A stretch of 64,000 nucleotides of DNA, from the NCBI GenBank assembly GCA_029990175.1, contig JARKIP010000064.1, positions 15,580,001 through 15,644,000 on the forward strand, written 5' to 3'. Of the stretch, positions 55,530 to 64,000 are shown in pieces. The translations under genes were made by a program, and so were the position numbers. The DNA is from Petunia secreta. Its lineage: Eukaryota > Streptophyta > Magnoliopsida > Solanales > Solanaceae. The stretch's first letter is position 1. Each line of letters begins with the position of its first letter. The notes under the pieces are model-generated. The model worked only from the letters and a program-made list of their open reading frames with translations, made no database searches and was not told where the DNA came from.

Positions 55530-58500
55530 TTAGTTTGGTGGAGCTTCAAGACGAATATAGTCATACATAATCCCCTGGAAAGGACTTTGGTTTCTTGGTT
55601 GGCCCAAGTAAATGGTGTTGTCCCCTTGCACTAGCAGATTTCCCTGTATGTCTACATTGTACAGCCAATATAGCCCATGAATTCCATGCCTAGCTATTGA
55701 ATTATCTCTTCCAATCAATCCACTCGAAAATATAGGCCGGTTTGTGTTGGGATTATTCACCCGAACCTGCATGCACTAGAATTTAGTAGTATATCGTGCA
55801 CTGCACAATAATCAAAGTTTAATTCTGGTTATAGACGTGCTTTTATAATTATTAAGTAAACTAATCCAGACCGAATGGGAGCGAATTTGACATCAGTAGG
55901 GATAATACCTGCACTTCAGCTAAAGTTGCAGATGCAATTGCAACACGCAATTTATAAGTTCCTCCTTGATTGACAGAGTCGAGTTTAAATCTTATTTGCC
56001 ATGTTGTTCCTTGATATGTTCCATCCTCTTTTCTCCTGCAGAGAAAGAGATGCATAAGATCTTTCTTCTTATTTCTGCTTCCTGGAGGTAGGGATGAGTA
56101 AAAGGAGGAAGGTTGACACTCCTTTAGTCCATATTTACGTGACACCCTTTTGAAACGCCGTAACATAGTTGATGGTGAAATACTAAATTGTGCAGATAAA
56201 TGTTGGTGAAAAGCATGGGATTTAGCATAATAGTTCAGCTTTCAAACTCATTAGATTTGCTGAATATCTCACCTTGGAACCTGAGCAAAATACCAGTCTT
56301 TACTGTATTCACTTTCTCCAATTACATACACAAGATCATCCTTTGGATATAACTCAGAGTACCTTTCCCACAATCCGTATTGCCTAAACCTGACATTTAA
56401 AGACAATAAGGAAGTCGTTATTCACAGTGCATACATTAACTGGACAGATGTGATGAAATTTGAGAAAGAGAAAGGAACCTGTAGTTAATTTATCATTCTG
56501 TATTTCACTCTAGACGAACTAAAAAGCAAGGCATATACATAAGTAGGTTAATAACCTGTCAGGATGATTAACGAAAAGCTTGTTGACAAACTTTGGGTTG
56601 GGTTCAGGAACAAAAAATTCTGCAGCAGTACGATCAGGTACGCCGATTTCCCACAATGTGGGGCCATCCCGTGGAGGCTGATATATGATCTCGTCCACAT
56701 CAATATTACAACCTGCTTTCATGCGCCATGCGATCCATGAGCTTTAGAGAGTTTACTTAAGGAATGGGACTTGGGAATAGAATTGCAAGTAAATTTTGAG
56801 TCAGGACCTGGAGTTATGGAAATAGGAGTCTCATATAGATAGTCCCCAATGAATCCAGGGACCCATGAATAAAGATTGTAGTCACCAGGACGTACGTTGT
56901 TCACAGAGAAGTATCCATTATTGTCTGCTTTAGCCCAGAATTGGTAGTCCTGAAACAGAAAACACTAAGTTTTTACTTTCCTTTTATTTTTCAAAGTAGA
57001 TATAGAGCAATTACACCAAAATGCAAGATCATTTCGAGCTTTCCAATTTTCTGATAGAATAAGTCAGCTTGTTTCTCTCTTAAAATCAAGATAAAATTTA
57101 TATATGTAACAGAATTTTTTAAGGTGTACAATCATCATCATCCCAGAGTGATATACTGCAAGTCCTCTTGCTCGTTTCATGCAAGTATTTTGCAAGCACG
57201 TTTAATTTGTCGATGAAGAACTAGGTTAGCCAAAATGACCTTGCATTCTCTTTGCCAGGAACCAGCTTCTCCTGGTGGAGCAAGCCCAACATAAGCGCCA
57301 TTTGCTGGTATATAATCATCACTGATATACCTATCGTAAGTAGTTAGAAAGCTTTAGAAAATCATATCAAATTTTAGCTTGAATACAAAGTTTAAGAGGA
57401 ATGCGTTGTGTCCTTACTCGTCTTCAATCAAAAGTCTACCACTAACATTGCCCCTTTGATCTGCTGACAAAAAATCTTCTGATGCTGGAAAACTGTAAGG
57501 CCAGCTTTGAACTTCAACCTGCATCTGCACTAGTTGATGATATTAAAATTTTGAATTCATGCAACAAAAAATTGGAGTACAGTTCAAATCTTTGCATTGC
57601 CTAACCTGTATCTTGGCATCATCCCATAAAGTAACAGGATCTTCCCCTTCCGTAACAGAATTAACATATATAAAAACTGGGCCAAAAACTTTCTTCCAGG
57701 CTTCGCCTTGAGAAAAATTTGGTGTAAGATCATCCCCAGCGTAGTGAGAACTCAGAAACATCTGAGAATATCACAATTTCACCCCTTAAATGACAAAATG
57801 TATAATCATGGAAAAGTATCCTATTATTGTGAATTTATCCATCTTGTTGAAAATGAGTTAGAAGAAAGCCCTTACAGCTAGGGTAGTAGGACCGACATGA
57901 GATGTGAGGTTCTGTTTGACAGGTCCACCAGATCGGAATTCATCACTTGGAGTAATTTGCCAGAACCCAACAGGTGGATCCATAGATATCCAGCCATGGA
58001 CCTTGTTGTCTTTGTTATCACATGAGTACTGGTATTTGTCATCGACCTGCTTGCATGGAATGAATTTCTTCACTAACAATTTCCCTATAGCAATCTAATA
58101 ATTGTGGAGGATTTGTACAAGTCAACATGAGTTACTGTTAAAAAGTTTTCCACTAGCATATGAATAAACGCTGTCATCTGTAATAAGGATATCTTCAGAA
58201 TAATGAATCGATATTCCTCGAGTGATCAGCTATTTTTTCTAGAATATCAATGGGTTGGTAATAGAAACAAAATGTAAGAAGTACTGTTTTAAGAAATTGA
58301 AGAAACCAAACAATCAGAAACCAAAGTTACCTCTCCTCTTAACTCAGGCTCCACAGGATTGTTAAGTAGGACGGCTTCAGCATAGGCAAGGCGTTGGCAT
58401 CTTGCAGGCAATCGGTCATCTGGTAGAGGCATGAATCTTTGCCTATTGTCTGCCACAGCCATGTAGTGAAACCTATCCAGTGAAAGTACCAAATTGTCAT

Positions 58501-59994
58501 TTTCAAGTTCTGAACATAGTGAATAAATAAAAGCATCGACCTCTAATCAAGTGATTGAGTTTTATATACCAGGTATTTAGGATTCGCATGGTACAACTAG
58601 TTCTGCATACAAACCAGTACATATAGGTAAGGGTAGAGAAAGGAGGATCAATTGTTCTTACTTATCTTTCCGGAGCTTAAATGCTATTCTAGTTTCACCA
58701 AGGCTGAAAGCAGGCCACTCAGGTGAACCAACATGCTCGTAAATGGCATAAGAGTAGAAACCAGAGCAGCCACGGAGCAAAACAAACCTATCGCGTCATC
58801 ATAAGTTTGATTAGCGCAAGAATATTAGACAACAATAATAGTACGCACATTCTCATTTAAGCCCATGAGAAATATTGAAGAAGCAGAACCTTTTGTCGAT
58901 ATTGAGCGGAACAAGTTTGCCTTGAAGGGAAGGATCCCACGGCCGTGAAAATGATATCTCTACCTGATCATCTGTCTCCTTTACAACCGTAAAATTTGTA
59001 CCCTTGATCCTACATGGTACATGGTCATGGTCATGTTTTTGCTTAAAGTTAAGCCATATTTTCACTGATCAATTGTATATAAGTAATATAGAATAAACAT
59101 ACACTTCAAATACTCCAGTTCTTCCACCATCTGGAGAATTCCAGACAACGTCCCAGTACCTGCATATTACATTCATAGATTAGGCCACCAGTTCCGCATT
59201 GCACTACATAAATGACTCGTAAAGAAAAAGATACAATTATGCCGAAGAAAAGAAAGGCTATACTTATCTTTAGAATCTTAAATTTAATACTTGTTTCAGA
59301 TGCCTTGGCTTGTTTTGCGTCATAATTTCTAAGAATTTTTCTAGGTTGTCTTTGCTCTTATTCAAAAACAATCTACAATTTCATGCGTTCAACCTAAGGA
59401 ATATGCAAGAAACATGTAAGCTGATGCCAATTACCCTCTGTTCGACTCATCATTAAGGACTTCTAGTAGATTATCTATGCCATTATATCGTATTCCAGTG
59501 ACAATTCCGTCTGGATTTGATAATGTGACTTGGACTAAGCCATTATCCATCATCACCTGCAAAAGTAATATAACATAGTTATCAGTTTAGAAGAAACTAT
59601 ATTACAAAGCTAAGCAAAATCTAATATGTTTCCCAGTGTGCTAGCAACTCACATCATTATCTTTTACTAGAATTAAGATGGGACAAAGTACAATAACTGA
59701 TACACAAGGGATCATATAATATCAGCAAAAACAAACTAATTCTTGATATGAAGCATGAGAAGAAAACCTGCCAATTTTATGCTGTATTAAGATAGGATTT
59801 TCATATTTCTTCATTCTTTCTTGATAATATTTGGGAAAGAAACAAGTTCTAATGCTTGCTAGCAAGGCAAAAGCAGCAAAACAACTTAGCAAGTTCAACC
59901 AATAACCAAGGGAAACAAATACATGGATATTCTAAATATTCTGTTCCCTTACATGGCGATCCTGGATGTACAGTTTCACTCCTATTGGTGACAT
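55530..59994 (-). CDS. Rhamnogalacturonan lyase copy D (15 coding exons, 637 aa)
   Basis: Intact PL4 rhamnogalacturonan lyase, more distant from B and C than they are from each other. Exons in transcript order: 59953-59994, 59435-59556, 59103-59159, 58890-59009, 58662-58787, 58331-58472, 57876-58046, 57606-57761, 57418-57524, 57240-57330, 56808-56949, 56556-56712, 56273-56389, 55909-56035, 55530-55766. They sum to 1914 nt in phase, with GT-AG junctions. The start is MSPIGVKLYIQDRH. Lyase domain about 1-312, including FHYMAVADNRQRFM (from about 157) and KYQYSCDNKDNKVHG (207-221). Domain II about 313-415 (SWPYSFPASEDF, APPGEAGSW, DYQFWAKADNNG). CBM-like domain III about 426-637 (GPTLWEIGVPDR, NHPDRFRQYGLWERY, HGIHGLYWLY). 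The gene ends in RLEAPPN. The reading frame stays open upstream of the ATG to an intron acceptor, so a longer N-terminus is possible. It is separated from copy C by about 36 kb of repeats. Confidence 0.93.
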
Positions 59995-60026
59995 TGTTCC
60001 AGGACCTCCACTATGACAACAAGCTC
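59995..60026 (-). other. Copy D: leader part of first coding exon and upstream intron acceptor
   Basis: A strong pyrimidine tract (TTCTTTTTCCTTG...) runs into CTCTTACAG on the minus strand, with the CAG at 60029-60027. It is followed by 32 nt before the ATG. These 32 nt are open in the ATG frame (ACCHSGGPGT-M). The intron may lie in the 5' UTR, or an upstream exon may add N-terminal residues such as a secretion signal. The sequence alone does not decide. Confidence 0.55.
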
Positions 60027-60863
60027 CTGTAAGAGGCAAACAAGGAAAAAGAATGTCACTGTGGCTCATAATGTTGCTGTGATTTTATCAAAATACAATT
60101 TGCATTGCTACTAGAACACATGCTATAATTTTGTATGCGGTTTCATCGATTTAGCTGAACCAACATTTTGACTCAGAATTTAGATGTATATGTGAAAAAT
60201 CAGTAAATTTTTAATCAACTATTGAAATTTGAACCCATAATTTCAAAAGCGCGACAGGTGCAGCTTTAAAGAATATAAAGACTGTACCCATTAAATTCAA
60301 ATCATGTAAAATAGTGTTAAGAAAGAAACTTGTTCTTCTTGTATTACCAACCAATTTGCAGTTATGTTGGTGCCTGGTGGACGGACTAGAGATATACAAA
60401 CTACATTAATAGATATAACATTATGCCAATATATATATAAGAATCTCTATTTTTATCATCAGACTTAACTTTAACTACAGGGAAATGAATTCTTTTATTT
60501 TCCTGACTTTAGCTTTAATAATCCACTTTTGCTATTGCGCCACTATCGTTTGGTGAAATTAGAAATAGCTTGCAAGTAAAGATGCCTTATGCAATAGATC
60601 AAGTAATCATGCATGGATACATCTGTTTATATTCATGTTATCCTTTTAAGTTTATTTATCTAATTTTTGTTAAAAAGTTAGCTTAGATACGTAGGAATAA
60701 ACTTTAAATTTGTGATAAAAAATTGGGAAGGTCATGATGTAAAATGCAATGTGATGAGGACAATGTGAGCTAGCAGAAGAATATAATAAAAAAATGTAAA
60801 AATTGAATTTGAATTTATGAATTTACCATACAAGGATCTTCTCACTGAATTCAATAGTTTGTA
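60027..60863. promoter_or_regulatory. Region upstream of copy D (promoter and leader intron expected)
   Basis: Non-coding. It begins with the leader intron acceptor and should hold the upstream exon and promoter of copy D. It does not align with the shared B/C spacer, so D is probably regulated by different DNA. No specific box can be assigned with confidence. Confidence 0.4.
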
Positions 60864-61391
60864 CTCCTTCCAGTCCATTTTATTTGATAAATTTGACTTT
60901 GCACATATCTTAAGAAATTATAAATAGGTATAGTATTTTTATTAATTTACCTTTTTATCTTTTCTTGGTATTTTCAAGAAAGAGTTTTTCAATATCATTT
61001 AATAAGGGTATTATGGGAAAGAAATGATAAAAAATTACATTGATATTCTAAATTATCAAACATTTTGGACCTTTTAAAAATGAAATACTCCCTCCGTTTA
61101 TGTTTACTTGTCCAAATTCACCAAATTCAAATTCTAAGTTTACTTGTACTTGTAGCAATTCAAGATAAAATTGGCTATATTTTTTCTAATTTACCCTAAT
61201 ATTAAATACCTTGTACTTTTCAAAATATCTTCCCAATTAAATACTTTGTACTTTTTAAGTATAATTAATAAGAATATATTTGTCAAATTTAAATTTTCTT
61301 ATTTTTTTTAGTGAGGGTGAAAAGCTAAAAATTGACAAGTAACCATAAACGGAGGAAATATCTACATCAATTAAAATGGACCAGGAGGGAG
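60864..61391. mobile_element. Stowaway-like MITE carrying a nested MITE
   Basis: Ends read CTCCTTCCAGTCCATTTTA and, inverted, CTCCCTCCTGGTCCATTTTA. TA flanks both sides (60862-60863 and 61392-61393). About 257 bp belongs to this element. The rest is the insertion at 61088-61358. Confidence 0.75.
61088..61358. mobile_element. Stowaway-like MITE nested in another MITE, 271 bp
   Basis: Starts CTCCCTCCGTTTATGTTTAC and ends GACAAGTAACCATAAACGGA plus GGAAA, with TA on both sides (61086-61087 and 61359-61360). The same family and same length recur at 61898-62168. Confidence 0.8.
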
Positions 61392-61392
61392 T

Positions 61393-61897
61393 ATATTCTC
61401 ACTAGCCAGACAAAAGTACTAAAAACGACCTCCTAATGTTTGGGGGGAACACGTGTGTGAATACGTAGTCCGATGTCGTACCTATTTGTCCAGCACACGC
61501 GCATAGGCATTTGATCAACCGTTTGAAACCACGCCAATAACTCATTGCATAGACGAAGTATCTTTCGCCCTTCATTTCAATTATGCGCCACCTACTTCCG
61601 CTGTTTCCACTCATCCACCGCTTTAGCAGTTGCTGAATTGCTGCACATCAGGTTTGTTTGTGATGTTTTTTATACTGTTTCAACTAAGATCATACACTTC
61701 TTTGTCTGTATGTGTTGTACTAGGAAGCAGTAACTGATAATATTGTACAACTGTAGGAGTACTATGTATTGGAACTCGGAACTCTCCTTTGGGAAGATGT
61801 TAAAGAGTTTGTGAGTTGGTTTTTCTTTCCAATTCAAAGCCAACTGGCCGACACAGTTATATTTCCATTTTTTAGTGGTTGTTATCTATTATAAATA
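61393..61897. other. No gene recognised
   Basis: Non-coding DNA between the MITEs. The open frames at 61402-61614 and 61545-61733 overlap on opposite strands and show no known domain. Confidence 0.4.
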
Positions 61898-62168
61898 CTC
61901 CCTCTGTTTAAGTTTACTTGTCCAAATTCAACTTTGCACTATAATCAAGACAAAATAAGAAAAATTAAACTTGACAAATCTACCCTTATTTATTATACTT
62001 TGTTGTAGTTTCTAATTAATTGGAAAGAGATTTTGAAGAATTTGACCATTTAATGTCAAGAGTAAATTAGGAAGAACATAACTAATTTTATCTTGAATTG
62101 CTAAAAAGACAAGTAAATTAAGAATTTGACTTTGCTAAATTTGGACAAGTAAACTTAAACGGAGGGAG
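61898..62168. mobile_element. Stowaway-like MITE, 271 bp
   Basis: Starts CTCCCTCTGTTTAAGTTTAC and ends GTAAACTTAAACGGAGGGAG. TA flanks both sides (61896-61897 and 62169-62170). The inverted repeats extend more than 25 bp and the ends are better preserved than in the nested copy. Confidence 0.88.
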
Positions 62169-62170
62169 TA

Positions 62171-63040
62171 TATTTTTGTCTCTTCGAATTTACTGTTTTT
62201 TCGATTTTTTTTTCGTTAGCTAGTGTTTATGGACAATTAATGGAACTGGAAGAACATAAAATAGTCAAATTGCTCTTACTCAACACTCAACAGCCATAAG
62301 AAAACTAAAGTCTGTTCACTTTTTGGTCGTAGAAGTGTTTGGTGAGTTAAAAAAATTTAAAAGCACCTGACTTTTAAGTCTAAAATAAGAAGCTAGACAA
62401 TCCTAACTTATTAATTTTGGCTTAAAAGTTGTTATAGTTTGACCAATAATTTTATTATTTTATCCTTATAATTTTTTTCTCATTCTACTAATACCCTCAT
62501 TAACAAAGGACTTATAGTATTCTCTCATTTTCTTTTATTTATTCTAATAATATTTTAATTATTTAAGATAAAAAAATATTTGTTTACCAAACAGTTATGC
62601 AACTTCTTCTACAATTTCAGCACTTCTATCCAAACATGTAACTGCTTATTTACGAAATAAGCTTCAGCATTTAAAAAATTCTTTTAAGTACAAGTGCTTA
62701 AAAACTATTTTTTCCGCAAACCCAAATGGGCTAAGTTCTTTCTATACTATGAGATTTGATTTTGTGGTCTATTTTAAATATTATTTTTACATGATCCTTC
62801 CATAAAAGTTCACTAAACAAAATGTATCAGAACTTTATAGTCATTTTCTCCTATTCAGAATATAATTTGGTCATTAGAGATCATCTCCTCCCAAGATGTT
62901 AGGAGATTGATCTATGATCTATTACAAATATTCTTCTAGTTATACGGCCATTTTCATAAGAGATTGATATAATATAGCTGAAAAGATTAGCAAAATAAAA
63001 AAATTTAAATTATAGAAACATACAAGAGACAATTACATTG
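62171..63040. other. AT-rich DNA, possible decayed transposon
   Basis: No gene. The stretch around 62320-62740 (GTCGTAGAAGTGTTTGGTGA ... AACCCAAATGGGCT) has the look of a hAT-like non-autonomous element, but inverted ends could not be matched. Confidence 0.35.
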
Positions 63041-64000
63041 AGAGACACCCCCACTCATGAAAATTACCAAAAAAGACTCCTATTTTGCTACCTTACATGA
63101 CATAGCACCCCTTCCTTTTTTTATTTTTTCTTTCACTCCATAGCACCCCTTTTTAAAGAAAAAGAACCCTAGCCCCTATTTTTCCTCTCCTTCTTCCCTC
63201 CTTCCCATTTTTCTCTCTTCTCTTCCCCATTACACCTAACCCCGCCGCCACCTCCCCCCAACCCTTCCACTACTGCCCCACTGTTATCCCCTCTCCTCCA
63301 AGCCACTGATGTCGTCGCCGCCGAGGTCACCACCGCCGCCGCCGCTGCTTATTCTTCTTCTTTTTTTTTTTTTTTTTGAATAGCAATGTTGATTTTTGTT
63401 GTATATTCCGATCAAAATTCCGGTGAGGAGTTTATTTATCAAGTTTCTTTCTTTTCTTCACTTTTATCATAAAAATTCATTGAGATCTACTAGTTTTTTA
63501 TTAAATTTTTTGTTTAATGTTTAGATCTAGTGTTTTTCTTGTATAAAACTGTATAGATCTTGGATATTTGTTAAGCTTTTATGTAAAATCTGCCCGAGGC
63601 ACTGTTTAACATTATTTTTGTGAGTTTATACACTTTTATACATTTTTTATACAAGTTTATACAATTCTGTAAACGTGTATAAAAATGTATAAATCTGTAT
63701 ATGTACGCATTAACAGTGTATAAAACACATTCTATGCATTGTAAATTTTGTATAAAGCTGTATATGCGTGTATGAACAATGAATAAAATAGTATAAATTT
63801 CAGATGCGTGCACTTTTATGGATGTTTTATATAAAATTTATATTTTTTGTGTATATTTTTGTATTTTCCTTCTTGCATACACAATTTTATATGTATTTAC
63901 ATGTATAATTTATTATTTTGATAGATTTAGGCGTATAAAATTATCAAAAAATAATTATTTACACAAATCCACAAATAAAATAAACAAATCCGGTGAATTT
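63041..64000. mobile_element. Probable non-autonomous transposon, partial at right edge
   Basis: Organised like the Mutator-like elements at 11523 and 48351: a CATAGCA phrase, a CT-rich block with CCCTAG (63170-63240), a GC-rich CCGCCGCC block (63240-63350), then degenerate short tandem repeats built on TGTATAAA (63540-63960). The inverted end was not identified and the other end is outside the window. No gene. Confidence 0.4.

Noticed and set aside
1..64000. CRISPR arrays, rRNA, tRNA, operons or riboswitches
   Set aside because: Nothing of this kind was recognised. The spaced repeats seen are microsatellites, minisatellites or transposon parts in a plant nuclear context.

Overview
The window is plant nuclear DNA, almost certainly from a Solanaceae genome. 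The evidence is spliced GT-AG genes, AT-rich spacers packed with plant transposons, two pieces resembling the TS SINE family of Solanaceae, and solo LTRs beginning TGTCACGACCC, a type common in that family. No bacterial or organellar features were seen.

The only convincing host genes form a tandem cluster of polysaccharide lyase family 4 rhamnogalacturonan lyases, all on the minus strand. Copy A (1-3396) runs off the left edge. Copy B (6402-10291), copy C (15156-19144) and copy D (55530-59994) are each assembled here as 15 coding exons with consistent phase and no internal stop. Each gives 637 residues. They share one exon plan and the order lyase domain, fibronectin-like domain II, CBM-like domain III. 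The expected role is cleavage of the rhamnogalacturonan I backbone of pectin in the cell wall. B and C are close duplicates, D is more distant and A is the most divergent.

The spacers are also duplicated. The spacer upstream of B, the one upstream of C, and an orphan copy at 53.7-55.5 kb in front of the D 3' end all align. Comparing them gives empty sites that show what inserted into the B spacer: a solo LTR (10944-11472), a Mutator-like element (11523-12603) and a 1.7 kb Helitron (12753-14456). The orphan spacer has no gene attached, which suggests a lost lyase copy.

From about 20 to 53.5 kb the cluster is split by about 33 kb of transposon debris. It holds degraded Ty3/gypsy and Ty1/copia coding regions, a LINE remnant, two large solo LTRs with perfect 5-bp target duplications (27991-30728 and 45101-47927), and four fragments of an NSF-like AAA ATPase gene, two of them head to head. 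It also holds a nested stack: a Tourist-like MITE interrupted by a 7.7 kb CACTA element, which contains one of the solo LTRs and a Mutator-like element carrying a 45-bp minisatellite. Upstream of D lie Stowaway-like MITEs, one nested in another.

I found no tRNA, rRNA, CRISPR or operon-type features. Exon borders were placed by eye from paralogue comparison and reading phase. No database search or alignment program was run, and no percentage identities are claimed.
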